Shown here piece by piece: positions 44,846-53,668 of a stretch of DNA of 64,000 nucleotides. The first letter of the stretch is position 1. Each line of letters begins with the position of its first letter. The notes under the pieces are model-generated. The model saw nothing but the letters and a program-made list of their open reading frames with translations, did not search any database and had not been told where the DNA came from. This DNA is from Devosia sp. FJ2-5-3 (GTDB taxonomy: Bacteria > Pseudomonadota > Alphaproteobacteria > Rhizobiales > Devosiaceae). The translations under genes were made by a program, and so were the position numbers. The stretch covers positions 248,001 through 312,000 of the forward strand of contig NZ_CP104007.1 of NCBI RefSeq assembly GCF_029201545.1, given 5' to 3'.

Positions 44846-45856
44846 CTAGCGCGCCACGCGCGCCCAGGCGCCGGACTTTTCGCTTTCGAAGATGGCGTCC
44901 AGCACCTTCATCGAGGCGATCGCGTCATCGATGCCCCAGGGCAGGGGCTTGTTGCCCAGAACGGCCTGGGCAAAGGCCTCGGCTTCTTCAGTATATTGAT
45001 CGCAAGCGGGCAGAATTTCGCGCCGCGCCAGCGAGCCGTCGAAGGGCGCGCCGGTGTCGATGGTGATGGCGGTGCGCTCATCGGGCGGCGCATTATAGGG
45101 AATGACAATCTCGAGCTTGGCCTTGCTGCCCAGCACCTGCACGCGCTGGTGCCCTGCCGCCTGGGTCGAGCAGGTAAAATTCAAGTGCCGCCCGCCGCCG
45201 AAATCCATCATCACGCTGGCCAGCCGGTCCGTGCCGAACTGGGGGTCGCGTTCGACCAGCGACACGACGCGCTCAGGCTCGCTTTCATAGAGGAACCGCC
45301 CGGTGGTGACGGGATAGCAGCCGATGTCGAGCAGGCCCCCGCCGCCAATATCGGCCATGTTGCGCACATTGTTCGGGTCGGCGTTGAAATAGGAAAACAC
45401 CGCATTGATGGCGCGGATATCGCCCAATTCGCCCGAGCGGATAATCTCGCGGGCGCGCAGCCATTGGGGGTGGAAGCGGATCATGAAGGCTTCGAGCACT
45501 ATTCTGTCCGGCGCGCAGTCGCGCAGCCCCTCGGCTTCGGCGGCGGTGATGGCAATGGGCTTTTCGCACAGCACATGCTTGCCGGCCTTGGTCGCAGCCA
45601 CGGTCAAGGGCACGTGCAGATGGTTGGGCAGGGGGTTGTAGATGGCGTCGATGTCAGGATCGGCCAGCAGTGCCTCATAGGAGCCGTAGGCCCTCGGGAT
45701 GCCCAGATCCCTGGCCGCGGCTTCGGCCCTGCCGAGATCGCGCGAGGCAATGGCCACGACTTCCGAGCTCGGCGATTTCTGGATGGCGGGGATGACCTTT
45801 TGCAGCCCGATATTGGCCGTCGACAAAATGCCCCAGCGAATCTTCTTCTGCGTCAT
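44846..45856 (-). CDS. Gfo/Idh/MocA family oxidoreductase
   Basis: The 336-residue NAD(P)-dependent dehydrogenase has an N-terminal Rossmann fold (I-R-W-G-I-L-S-T-A-N-I-G) and the E-K-P-I motif near residue 97 that positions the catalytic lysine. The C-terminal sheet domain begins M-I-R-F-H-P-Q-W and contains D-I-G-C-Y-P-V. Substrates are usually sugars or inositols. I use the ATG at 45856; the frame continues to 45949 without support. First gene of the pair with the SDR gene. Confidence 0.92.
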   Translation of the reverse strand: MTQKKIRWGILSTANIGLQKVIPAIQKSPSSEVVAIASRDLGRAEAAARDLGIPRAYGSYEALLADPDIDAIYNPLPNHLHVPLTVAATKAGKHVLCEKPIAITAAEAEGLRDCAPDRIVLEAFMIRFHPQWLRAREIIRSGELGDIRAINAVFSYFNADPNNVRNMADIGGGGLLDIGCYPVTTGRFLYESEPERVVSLVERDPQFGTDRLASVMMDFGGGRHLNFTCSTQAAGHQRVQVLGSKAKLEIVIPYNAPPDERTAITIDTGAPFDGSLARREILPACDQYTEEAEAFAQAVLGNKPLPWGIDDAIASMKVLDAIFESEKSGAWARVAR

Positions 45857-46067
45857 GGCCGCTTCTCCCTCATCAGCCCATCGGGTGTACAAGCCCGCAG
45901 GCGCTGTGGAAAGTCCGGGCCGGCGAAAAGCGCCATGGCCTTCACGCAAGTGTCAGCCCGCGCCATTAACCCCGCGTTCAATCTGCCTCCTTCTTGCCTG
46001 CATCCTTATGTTAACGTCCGCTTAACCGGGAGGGACCGGCCAGAAGCGACGGGGGCGCTCCAAAACC

Positions 46068-47408
46068 ATGCAGCTCAAGCCAAATGCCTATCGCCTCCAG
46101 GAAACGGTGCGCGGGGTCGAGACGATGTCGCGATTTGCCCTGGCCGTCCTGGCGCTGGCCTCCGGCGTCTACACCTATCTGGGGGTCAGGGGGCTGCTCG
46201 ACGGATCGGCGTCTTTCGTGTTTTTCGCCGCCATCATCTATTCGGCCGCCGTCTCGGTCGCGATCTACGCCTTCTGGACCTATATGATGCGCTTCGTGCC
46301 GCTGGTGACGAGCGCGGCGCAGCGCCTGGCGCTCTTTGCCACCATGGCAATTGGCTGCGGCATGATCATCGCCATGAGCTCCTGGCTCAATGCCGCCGCA
46401 CTCGCCGGCTCGGCCGCGCTCGAGCAGCACATGGCCGTCACCCTCCAGGGTTATGCCGAAGACCTCGACAAGGCCCATGCCAATGCGCTGGCGAGCCAGA
46501 GCCTCCTTCCGGACGTGCAGCGCGCCGCCGAGCGCTTTGCCGGGCTCGCCCAGAATGAGCGCGAAAGCGGCGCGCTGACCGGTACGCAGGGCTCGGGCAG
46601 CGTCGTGCAATTGCTCACCCAGATGAGCGCGCAGATGAACCAGCTGGGCACCACGATTTCGGGGTCCCGCAGTGAAGTGGCGAGCCTTTTCGCCCAAGGC
46701 TCCGAGCGGCTGGCGACCATGCGGGAGCTGGTGTCGACGCCCGGCACGATCGAGCCCCGCACCGACGGCTTCCAGGCCGAGGCGGTGCAGCTCTCCGCCG
46801 TCATCGCCGCGCTGCAACAGACCGATGTCGCCGCCTCGGTCAAACGCGCTTCGGCCGATCTGACCGCCGGCTTCATTGCCCCGGTCGCGGATGGGCGTTC
46901 GGCCGATCTCGCCAACCGGCAGGACCGGGTCATGGAGACGGTGCGCGCCTCCGTCGCCGCCCAATCTGCGGCGCTCACCACGGCCGCGGACGAGATCCTC
47001 GCCACCCCGGCGGTCGAACCCCGCCGCTATGTGCCGCTCTCTTCGGCTGAAGCTGTCATCCGCTATTGGAGCGATTTCATCCCATCCTGGGCCGGCGCCA
47101 TTTCCATCGATCTCCTGCCGGTCGTTCTCGTCCTCGTGCTGATGATCGTCCATGACGCCATGCGGCGCGAAGCGGGCTCGCTCGATGAGGACGACACCAT
47201 TACCGCCGCCGAAATGATCCGCGCCATGGCGCTCTACCGGCGCATGGAAGCCGCCGGGATCGCCCCTGCCACGCCGCCACATCCGGCCCCGCCCGAAAAC
47301 GCGCCACAGCCCGAGGAGGCCAATCCCCCGCTTGTTGCCGAGGAGGGTATCGTCACCCCGATCGACGCTGCCCAGCGCAAACGGGGCGAGGGACAGCGTC
47401 CGGCATGA
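46068..47408 (+). CDS. Coiled-coil membrane protein of unknown function
   Basis: The 446-residue protein has three hydrophobic segments in its first 105 residues. A long periplasmic-type region rich in Ala, Gln, Ser and Leu follows (about 110-345) that looks coiled-coil (repeated S-A-x-x-x-Q-L and A-A-x-x patterns). A further membrane helix lies near residue 348 (L-L-P-V-V-L-V-L-V-L-M-I-V), and the tail is proline- and glutamate-rich. I do not recognise the family. The stop overlaps the start of the ClpP-fold gene (ATGA), suggesting the products work together at the inner membrane. Confidence 0.75.
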   Translation: MQLKPNAYRLQETVRGVETMSRFALAVLALASGVYTYLGVRGLLDGSASFVFFAAIIYSAAVSVAIYAFWTYMMRFVPLVTSAAQRLALFATMAIGCGMIIAMSSWLNAAALAGSAALEQHMAVTLQGYAEDLDKAHANALASQSLLPDVQRAAERFAGLAQNERESGALTGTQGSGSVVQLLTQMSAQMNQLGTTISGSRSEVASLFAQGSERLATMRELVSTPGTIEPRTDGFQAEAVQLSAVIAALQQTDVAASVKRASADLTAGFIAPVADGRSADLANRQDRVMETVRASVAAQSAALTTAADEILATPAVEPRRYVPLSSAEAVIRYWSDFIPSWAGAISIDLLPVVLVLVLMIVHDAMRREAGSLDEDDTITAAEMIRAMALYRRMEAAGIAPATPPHPAPPENAPQPEEANPPLVAEEGIVTPIDAAQRKRGEGQRPA

Positions 47409-48217
47409 AGACGGCGGCCAATGCGCGCAATCAGAGCCGGTCGTCGCGTGGCCTGGTCGGGATGCTGGCTGGCATTGAGGACGGCGCGATCCTGCGCTTT
47501 GCCTTTTTTGCCCTGCTCGCCGGCACGGCCAGCGTGCTTTACGTCGACTATACCGAGCTGACGGCCGATGAGGGCCTTGCGGTTCAATATGCACCCCAGC
47601 CCATATTGCCGCCGGCCCAGCCGAGCGATGGGGTCGATGGCCGGCCCATGCCCGCCATTACCACGGCGCCCGATCTGCTCGAGGCCCCGCTCAGCATCGT
47701 CTTGGCCCAGGGAGGCGAATTGCGCCTCACCGGCACCATCGATCCGGGTGCCGCCATCCGTTTTGCCACTGAGATTGCCGCGCGGGGGGAATACGTCCAG
47801 ACTGTGGTTCTCGATTCGCCCGGAGGTTCAGTGATGGACGCGCTGGAGATCGGCGCCCTTATCCACGAGAAGGCATTGGCGACCAAAATCGCCGCCGGGC
47901 ACATGTGTGCCTCTTCCTGCCCCATCATTTTCGCCTCTGGCGCCGAACGCCGCGCCAGCAAGGATGCTGCCATCGGGGTTCATCAGGTCTACGCGGCCAG
48001 CCTTGGCGCCGATGCGGTCGATGCGCTGCGCATTGCCGGGGCCGCCATGTCGGACGCCCAGAAAATCACGGCGGAGATTACCCGCCATCTCTCCCTCAAC
48101 GGGGTCGATCCAGCGCTGTGGCTGCACGCGCTCGAGACCCCGCCCGACCGGCTCTATTATTTATCGCCCGAGGAGATGGAGCGTCTCAAGCTTGTTACCA
48201 AATTCGAGGAGAGTTGA
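47405..48217 (+). CDS. Membrane-anchored ClpP-fold (crotonase-like) protein
   Basis: The 270-residue protein has one N-terminal membrane segment (I-L-R-F-A-F-F-A-L-L-A-G-T-A-S-V-L) and a periplasmic ClpP-like domain. That domain has V-V-L-D-S-P-G-G-S-V near residue 136, C-A-S-S-C-P-I-I-F-A-S-G near residue 168 with the candidate nucleophile serine, and I-G-V-H-Q-V-Y near residue 190 with the candidate histidine. This pattern is that of the COG3904-type predicted periplasmic proteins. Two cysteines flank the serine pair. It is translated from an ATG overlapping the stop of the coiled-coil membrane protein gene. Proteolytic activity is not proven for the family. Confidence 0.8.
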   Translation: MKTAANARNQSRSSRGLVGMLAGIEDGAILRFAFFALLAGTASVLYVDYTELTADEGLAVQYAPQPILPPAQPSDGVDGRPMPAITTAPDLLEAPLSIVLAQGGELRLTGTIDPGAAIRFATEIAARGEYVQTVVLDSPGGSVMDALEIGALIHEKALATKIAAGHMCASSCPIIFASGAERRASKDAAIGVHQVYAASLGADAVDALRIAGAAMSDAQKITAEITRHLSLNGVDPALWLHALETPPDRLYYLSPEEMERLKLVTKFEES

Positions 48218-48303
48218 ACGATAGCGTCCGGAACTGGACACAATTCCGGTCGTTTTGCCTGAGATCACCTGAAATCTGCAGTGGAGGGGAGGCCACATCG
48301 ACC

Positions 48304-48582
48304 ATGTCTCATACGCATACCTTGACGCGTCACCGCGATATCCAGAGTTGGGTTATCGGCCGCAAGGGCAGTCCGGCCGTGGCGCTGGTGCCCGACCGGT
48401 TTGGCACGCGGCGTGCCCAGCTGATGCTGCGTTTTGCCAGAAGCCAGGCCATTACCGACGATGACGGGATGAGCCCGTGCTCGTGGAGCGCCTGGCTGGC
48501 CGAGCTCGATCGCCAGCAGCTGGCTTTGCGTATCGATCCCAGTGGCGAATATGAACTGGTGTCGCGCTCGACGCTGCACTAG
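48304..48582 (+). CDS. Hypothetical protein, 92 residues
   Basis: A frame from the ATG at 48304 to 48582 encodes a soluble 92-residue protein (M-S-H-T-H-T-L-T-R-H-R-D-I-Q-S-W) with a Q-L-M-L-R-F-A-R-S-Q stretch, C-S-W-S-A-W-L-A-E-L-D and a final Y-E-L-V-S-R-S. I do not recognise it. GGAGGGGAGG lies about 12 bases before the ATG. It ends four bases inside the end of the convergent diguanylate cyclase gene. It follows the ClpP-fold gene by 86 bases and may have its own promoter. Confidence 0.6.
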   Translation: MSHTHTLTRHRDIQSWVIGRKGSPAVALVPDRFGTRRAQLMLRFARSQAITDDDGMSPCSWSAWLAELDRQQLALRIDPSGEYELVSRSTLH

Positions 48583-49790
48583 TTCCTGCCCCTATCGGCC
48601 CATGACAAGGCGCCGTCCTCGGCTTTGACCGCCGGGGGCGGCGCATCTGCGACCACCACACGGTCGCGTCCCTGGGTCTTGGCCGCGTAGAGCGCCAGAT
48701 CGGCGCGGCGCAGAAGGTCGGACAGCGTGTCTCCCGCCTCCAGCATGGCGACGCCGAACGAGGCCGAGAGCGGCCGCCCGTTGAGCACCAGTTCGGCATT
48801 GGCCGGAAATGCAGCCCGCACCATTTCGGCATAGAGCCGGCTGCTGGCCAGATTGGTGCCGGGCAGGAAGACGGCAAATTCCTCGCCCCCCGTGCGCCCG
48901 AGAACCGCCTGGTCGCTGGCCCCCTCGCGCAGGGTCTTGGCAAAGGCGGTAATGACCATGTCGCCCATGGCGTGGCCATGGCTGTCATTGACCTGCTTGA
49001 AGTGATCGAGATCGGCAACGATCATCGCCGCGGGCACGCCGGAGCGCCGAGAGAGCGCCAGGGCGCGTTCGCAGCGGTTCTCGAAACCGCGCCTGTTGTG
49101 CAGGCCCGAAAGCTTGTCGGTTTCCGAATTGGCGGTGATCTCGGCCATCACGTCGCGCACCATGATCAGCAGGACCACGATGCCGATGCTGATATGCAGG
49201 ATGGCGCCCACTGTCTGGGAAATGGCGGCATAGGTCGAGCCGAGATAGCCCTGCGGCGCACCGCCCGAGCCGATCATCTGCGCCAGGAATGGCTTGGTGA
49301 AGAACTGGATGGAGATGACTGCGAGAATGACCATCAGCACGATGTCGAGCGGGCGTCGCTGCTTGAGGGTCAGCATCATGGCGAGGCCGACCATCATGAT
49401 CAGCCCATAGGGCGCTTGATAGAGAATACCGCGCAGCAGGGAATCCCGGGGCATGTCGATGATGATCAGGCCGGAGACGAGCGACACGGCCACCATGCCG
49501 ATGACCAGACGCTTGGGCAGGTTTGCCCCATAGTGGCGCGAAATGCCCACGAGGATGAAGGCCAGGGCAAGGAGAAAGCATGCCACGAGCCCGAAGGAGA
49601 CCGGCCGCGCATCCACCTGGAAGGGCAGCATGAATTCGAGGATTGAGGTCACGACCCCCAAGGCGTAGCCGAGCGCAATCCAGCGCGCGCCGACGGCCGA
49701 ACGCTGATAGGCGGCCAGCACGCCGAAAGCGGTCGCAAACATGCCCGCCACGAAAAGATTGATGGCAAGCACGAAAGCCGCGGCGCTCAT
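48579..49790 (-). CDS. Membrane-bound diguanylate cyclase (GGDEF)
   Basis: The 403-residue protein has about six membrane helices in residues 1-212, then a GGDEF domain starting D-K-L-S-G-L-H-N-R-R-G-F at residue 225. The active-site motif G-G-E-E-F is at residues 301-305, and D-L-D-H-F-K-Q-V-N-D near residue 260 holds the metal-binding aspartate. It should make cyclic di-GMP from two GTP. The R-x-x-D inhibitory site expected five residues before the motif is replaced by S-D-Q-A, so product feedback through that site is unlikely. The sensor part has no named domain I can recognise. Confidence 0.92.
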   Translation of the reverse strand: MSAAAFVLAINLFVAGMFATAFGVLAAYQRSAVGARWIALGYALGVVTSILEFMLPFQVDARPVSFGLVACFLLALAFILVGISRHYGANLPKRLVIGMVAVSLVSGLIIIDMPRDSLLRGILYQAPYGLIMMVGLAMMLTLKQRRPLDIVLMVILAVISIQFFTKPFLAQMIGSGGAPQGYLGSTYAAISQTVGAILHISIGIVVLLIMVRDVMAEITANSETDKLSGLHNRRGFENRCERALALSRRSGVPAAMIVADLDHFKQVNDSHGHAMGDMVITAFAKTLREGASDQAVLGRTGGEEFAVFLPGTNLASSRLYAEMVRAAFPANAELVLNGRPLSASFGVAMLEAGDTLSDLLRRADLALYAAKTQGRDRVVVADAPPPAVKAEDGALSWADRGRN

Positions 49791-49869
49791 GGAAATTACT
49801 CAGATACAGCGATGCGGCATTCTACGTTGGGTGGGCGTAACGAAGGGTAAACGCCCGCAGCCAAAGGTT

Positions 49870-50880
49870 TTAATTCCGGGGGGATATGCCCAGGGCTTCG
49901 GCGATCAGCGCAAAGGAGCGCCGGCGCAGATCATAGGAATGGATCGTCGTGGTCAGCATCACTTCGTCCGCACCGGCTTCGGCTGCCTTCTGGGCGATGG
50001 TTTCTGCCATCTGCTCGGCCGAGCCGATCAGCCAGAGGGTCGATTGATGGGCGATGATCTGCTCCTGCTGGGGCGTCAGCTTGTGGGCCAGCGCCTCTTC
50101 CGGCGGGGTCAAATGACGCTGTTCGCCGGTGAGGAAGCGTGCCCAGTTCACCGCCTGCGAGCTCGAGAGATATTTTGCTTCCTCTTCGGTCGGCGCGGCG
50201 ATGACCGACAGGCACAAAATGGTGCGTGGCTCGGGGAAATCTTCCAACGGCTCGAAGGCTGCCTTGTAGGCGGCGAAAGCCGGGGCGGCCGGGGTATGGG
50301 AAAAATGGGCGGCAAAGGCATAGCCGAAGCCGATCTGGCCCGCGGCCTGGGCGCTGGCCCCCGAGGAGCCGAGCAGCCATTTTGGCGGCAGACGGACGCC
50401 GCCGGGCGATACCGGCACGCGCGAATAGGGGTGGTCGGGGGGAAAACCGTCCTCGTCAAAGGCCATCAGCTCGGCCAGATAGGCCGAAAATTCCTCGCCG
50501 CCGCCACTGCGCAGCGCCCGCATGGCATAGCCGTCCCCACCCGGTGCCCGGCCGAGCCCGAGATCGATGCGTCCGGGATGCAGGGCTTCGAGCGTGCGAT
50601 AGGCTTCCGCGATGCGCAGCGGCGCATGGTTGAGCAGCATCACCCCACCCGAGCCGACGCGAATATTCTTCGTCGCCGCCGCGGCGCTGCCGATCAGGAT
50701 TTCGGGCACCGAGGAGGCAATGGAGGGCATGCCGTGGTGTTCGGCATACCAGAGCCGCTCATAGCCCAGCCTGTCCGCTGCCTGCGCCAGGAGGATCGTT
50801 TCTGCCATTGCCTCCTGCGTCGAGCTGCCTTGGGCGATCGGGGCGAGATCCTGCAGGGACAGAGCAAACGGAGCGGGCAT
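49870..50880 (-). CDS. LLM class flavin-dependent oxidoreductase (luciferase-like)
   Basis: The 336-residue protein belongs to the bacterial luciferase-like TIM-barrel group, in the MsnO8-type branch. It has Y-E-R-L-W-Y-A-E-H-H-G-M-P near residue 39, then R-V-G-S-G-G-V-M-L-L-N-H-A-P-L-R-I-A-E, and later R-I-D-L-G-L-G-R-A-P-G. It would use FMN (reduced) or F420; in alphaproteobacteria FMNH2 is more likely. Substrate unknown. It is a single gene with its own short upstream region. Confidence 0.9.
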   Translation of the reverse strand: MPAPFALSLQDLAPIAQGSSTQEAMAETILLAQAADRLGYERLWYAEHHGMPSIASSVPEILIGSAAAATKNIRVGSGGVMLLNHAPLRIAEAYRTLEALHPGRIDLGLGRAPGGDGYAMRALRSGGGEEFSAYLAELMAFDEDGFPPDHPYSRVPVSPGGVRLPPKWLLGSSGASAQAAGQIGFGYAFAAHFSHTPAAPAFAAYKAAFEPLEDFPEPRTILCLSVIAAPTEEEAKYLSSSQAVNWARFLTGEQRHLTPPEEALAHKLTPQQEQIIAHQSTLWLIGSAEQMAETIAQKAAEAGADEVMLTTTIHSYDLRRRSFALIAEALGISPRN

Positions 50881-51081
50881 GGAAAAACCTTGTTCTATTG
50901 TCGTTTATCGGTAGATCACGATGAAAGGGGGTGAGGTCAAGGGCCGGCCGTGCTTTTTTTCAAGCGCGACATCCGGCTTAACCCCTCATTAGGGACAATT
51001 TTAATCAAACCTTGTCCCATCGCGGCCGCGCGCGCCCAATGGAGGTTCAGCTTCCCCCGCCGAAAATGCCGAGGTTTTTTT

Positions 51082-51645
51082 ATGCGCATCGCATTTTCCC
51101 GCCTGCTCATTGCCTGTCTGGGGCTTCTGCTCGGTTTCGCCGCGCTCGGTCCGGCTCAGGCGCAGGTGCCGTTTGCGCCGGAATTGCGGGGTGGCATCTT
51201 TGCCCGCGATGCCTTTGAGCCTGGCGGCAATCTCTTCGATGGCAACCGGATCCGCGATTTCAACGCCGAGCTGTTGTTCAGCGTGCCCGATCTCAATGCC
51301 TGGACGCTGGCCGGCGAATTGCGCCCGCATCTGGGCGCCACCTTCAATACCGATGGCGGGGAAAATCTCGTCTATACCGGCCTCAGCTGGACGTTCCGGC
51401 CGCCGCTCCTTCCCATCTTTGCGGAAGTGGGCGGTGGTGCGGCGCTTCACAGCGGCAGTTTTTCGGACACGCCCACCCGCTTTGGCTGCGCCGTGCTGGC
51501 GCAGGGCCAGGCCAGTGTCGGCGTCGAATTCCTGCCGCGCACCGCACTTATGGCCACGGTGCAGCATGCCACCGATTTCGGCCTCTGCAATACGCCCAAT
51601 AGCGGCATGACCAGTGCGGGTCTCCGCCTCGGCATTCGCTTCTAG
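51082..51645 (+). CDS. PagL-like acyloxyacyl hydrolase family protein with altered catalytic motif
   Basis: The 187-residue outer membrane protein has a signal peptide (ending near A-Q-A-Q) and a beta-barrel of the PagL family, with L-R-P-H-L-G-A-T and Y-T-G-L-S-W-T-F strands and a terminal G-I-R-F. PagL removes the 3-O-acyl chain of lipid A using a His-x-Ser pair plus Glu. Here the motif reads H-A-T-D, so the serine is replaced by threonine and the following asparagine by aspartate. The downstream paralogue keeps H-A-S-N. The protein may be inactive, altered, or a structural relative. The ATG at 51082 starts the signal peptide; the frame is open from 50950. Confidence 0.78.
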   Translation: MRIAFSRLLIACLGLLLGFAALGPAQAQVPFAPELRGGIFARDAFEPGGNLFDGNRIRDFNAELLFSVPDLNAWTLAGELRPHLGATFNTDGGENLVYTGLSWTFRPPLLPIFAEVGGGAALHSGSFSDTPTRFGCAVLAQGQASVGVEFLPRTALMATVQHATDFGLCNTPNSGMTSAGLRLGIRF

Positions 51646-51721
51646 TCGATCAATAGTGCCGCCCGGTTCTTGACCCGCGACCGCAATTGGTCGCTATATT
51701 CCTGCTTGTCGGGAGACGCCC

Positions 51722-52285
51722 ATGTCTAAATCCATCGCTGCACTGGTCTTTGCAGGCCTCGTCTTCACCGCGCCGGCACTGGCGCAGGATTTGGGGCTCT
51801 CAGAAATCCGCGGCGGCGTCTTCGTGCATAGTGCCGACGAGCCCGGCGATCTCTTCGGCGTCTTTTCCGTCGAGCGCATGCAGGACGTCAATGTCGAGCT
51901 GCTCTTCGATGTGCCTGGCATGAGTTCATGGCTCGCCTGGGGCGAGTTGCGCCCGCATCTGGGCGCCACGGTCAATTTCCAGGGGCTCGAAAGCATGGTC
52001 TATGGCGGCGTGAGCTGGACCGTGCCCATAGCCGATAGTCCGGTTTTTGTCGAAGCCAGTTTCGGCGGCGCCCTGCACAATGGCAATACGCAGGGCAATG
52101 CAGTCTATCCCGCGCGCAATCTCGGCTGCGGGCTGGTGTTCCGGGAATCGGTCAGCCTCGGGGTCAAGCTCAACGACAATGCCGCGATCATGGCCACCGC
52201 CGAACACGCCTCCAACGCCAATCTCTGCGACAACGGCAATCGCGGCCTGACCAATATGGGCATCCGCTTCGGCTATCGGTTTTAG
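51722..52285 (+). CDS. Acyloxyacyl hydrolase, PagL family (lipid A 3-O-deacylase)
   Basis: The 187-residue protein has a signal peptide (ending A-L-A-Q) and a PagL-type barrel: E-I-R-G-G-V-F strand, L-R-P-H-L-G-A-T and Y-G-G-V-S-W-T. The catalytic H-A-S-N-A-N lies near residue 159, and the protein ends M-G-I-R-F-G-Y-R-F, a C-terminal aromatic typical of outer membrane barrels. It is predicted to trim lipid A in the outer membrane. It is a tandem paralogue of the gene at 51082, 76 bases apart, and of the same length. Confidence 0.85.
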   Translation: MSKSIAALVFAGLVFTAPALAQDLGLSEIRGGVFVHSADEPGDLFGVFSVERMQDVNVELLFDVPGMSSWLAWGELRPHLGATVNFQGLESMVYGGVSWTVPIADSPVFVEASFGGALHNGNTQGNAVYPARNLGCGLVFRESVSLGVKLNDNAAIMATAEHASNANLCDNGNRGLTNMGIRFGYRF

Positions 52286-52345
52286 GTTCACCTCAGAGCG
52301 CGCTGCCGTGTCCGTTTTTCCTCGAAATCAACACTCTGTCTCCGG

Positions 52346-52406
52346 GTCATCCCCGCGCAGGCGGGGACCTCCGTTAAACAGGGGTTCCCGCTTGCGCGGG
52401 AATGAC
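52346..52406. repeat. Intergenic palindromic repeat (TCATCCCCGC type)
   Basis: Two hairpins, CCCCGC/GCGGGG (52351-52356, 52361-52366) and TTCCCGC/GCGGGAA (52385-52391, 52396-52402), are bracketed by GTCAT (52346-52350) and ATGAC (52402-52406). This is the common REP-like repeat layout in many proteobacteria. It lies between the ends of the convergent PagL and BaiN-like genes and may also help stop transcription. Confidence 0.7.
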
Positions 52407-52477
52407 GCCGTGGATGGAAAACAGGCGAGGGGCCAACGGCAGGACCTAGTCATGCTGTTGACGCAAGTCCCAAAAAA

Positions 52478-53668
52478 TTACGCCGCCTGTCCCGCCACAT
52501 AGCCCGACGCCCAGGCCCATTGGAAATTATAGCCGCCGAGCCAGCCGGTGACATCCACCGCCTCGCCGACGAAATAGAGCCCCGGCACGGTGCGGGCCTC
52601 CATGGTCTTGGCGTCGAGCCCCCGGGTGTCGACACCACCCAGCGTCACCTCGGCGGTGCGATAGCCTTCCGAGCCCACCGGCTTGAGGCTCCAGCGATTG
52701 ACCCCATCGGCTGCCGCAGCGAGCTTCTTGTCGGAAAAATCCCCGATCATGCCGGGCAGGTCGATGGTTTCGCCGATCAGTTGCGCGAGGCGCTTGGGCA
52801 GGCGTTCGCCCAGAACGGTCTGGATATGCAGCCGGGGGGTCGCCTTGCGCGCCGCCTTGAAGAAATCGAGCGCATCCTCCTTGGGCAGGAGATTGACGAC
52901 GATCGGGTCGCCTTCGCGCCAATAGGAGGAGATCTGCAGGATTGCCGGGCCCGAAAGGCCGCGATGGGTAAAGAGCAGCGCTTCCTCGAAGCGCGTCTTG
53001 CCATGGCTGACCACGGCATCGGTCGACACGCCGGCGAGGGGCTTGAGGGTCTCGAGCGCCCCCTCTTCAAAGGTCAGCGGCACGAGAGCGGGACGGGTAT
53101 CGGTCACGTCGAGGCCGAACTGGCGCGCCAGACTATAGGCAAAGCCGGTAGCGCCCATCTTGGGGATGGATTTTCCGCCCGTGGCCACCACAATGCTAAC
53201 GGTCGTCACAAAGCCGTCGCCGACGAGCAGCTTGAAGCCATCGGCGGTCTTTTCGACGGAGCCGATCGTGCGCCCGGTCCAGATGGTGGCGCCGGCGGCC
53301 CGCAGGCCTTCGATCAGCATATTGACGATCTGGGTGGCCGAACCGTCGCAGAACAGCTGTCCCAACGTCTTTTCATGGTAGGAGATGCCGCGTCTTTTCA
53401 CCCGTTCGATGAACATTTCGGGGGTAAAGCGCGACAGCGCCGAGAGCGCAAAGCGCGGGTTCTGCGACAGGAAGCGCTCGCGCCCCAGCACATGGGTGGC
53501 ATTCACATTGGTGAAATTGCAGCGCCCGCCGCCGGAAATGCGGATCTTTTCACCGGGATCGCGGGCGTGATCGACGACGAGGACGCGCCGCCCGCGCTGG
53601 CCGGCCTCGATGCCCGCCATCAGCCCGGCCGCACCGGCCCCCAGAATTACTACGTCAAAATCGGTCAT
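52478..53668 (-). CDS. BaiN/HI0933-like NAD(P)/FAD-dependent oxidoreductase
   Basis: The 396-residue flavoprotein begins M-T-D-F-D-V-V-I-L-G-A-G-A-A-G-L-M-A-G (FAD-binding Rossmann) and has the family-specific R-I-S-G-G-G-R-C-N-F-T-N near residue 48. A second dinucleotide motif is V-V-A-T-G-G-K-S. The C-terminal FAD contact G-W-L-G-G-Y-N-F-Q-W-A-W-A-S-G is present. Homologues reduce bile acid intermediates (BaiN) or have unknown substrates (YhiN). The ATG at 53668 is preferred to 53686. Confidence 0.92.
   Translation of the reverse strand: MTDFDVVILGAGAAGLMAGIEAGQRGRRVLVVDHARDPGEKIRISGGGRCNFTNVNATHVLGRERFLSQNPRFALSALSRFTPEMFIERVKRRGISYHEKTLGQLFCDGSATQIVNMLIEGLRAAGATIWTGRTIGSVEKTADGFKLLVGDGFVTTVSIVVATGGKSIPKMGATGFAYSLARQFGLDVTDTRPALVPLTFEEGALETLKPLAGVSTDAVVSHGKTRFEEALLFTHRGLSGPAILQISSYWREGDPIVVNLLPKEDALDFFKAARKATPRLHIQTVLGERLPKRLAQLIGETIDLPGMIGDFSDKKLAAAADGVNRWSLKPVGSEGYRTAEVTLGGVDTRGLDAKTMEARTVPGLYFVGEAVDVTGWLGGYNFQWAWASGYVAGQAA

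Noticed and set aside
43775..46558. A 927-codon plus-strand open frame across the SDR and Gfo/Idh/MocA genes
   Set aside because: Antisense shadow of two conserved enzyme genes; no recognisable domain.
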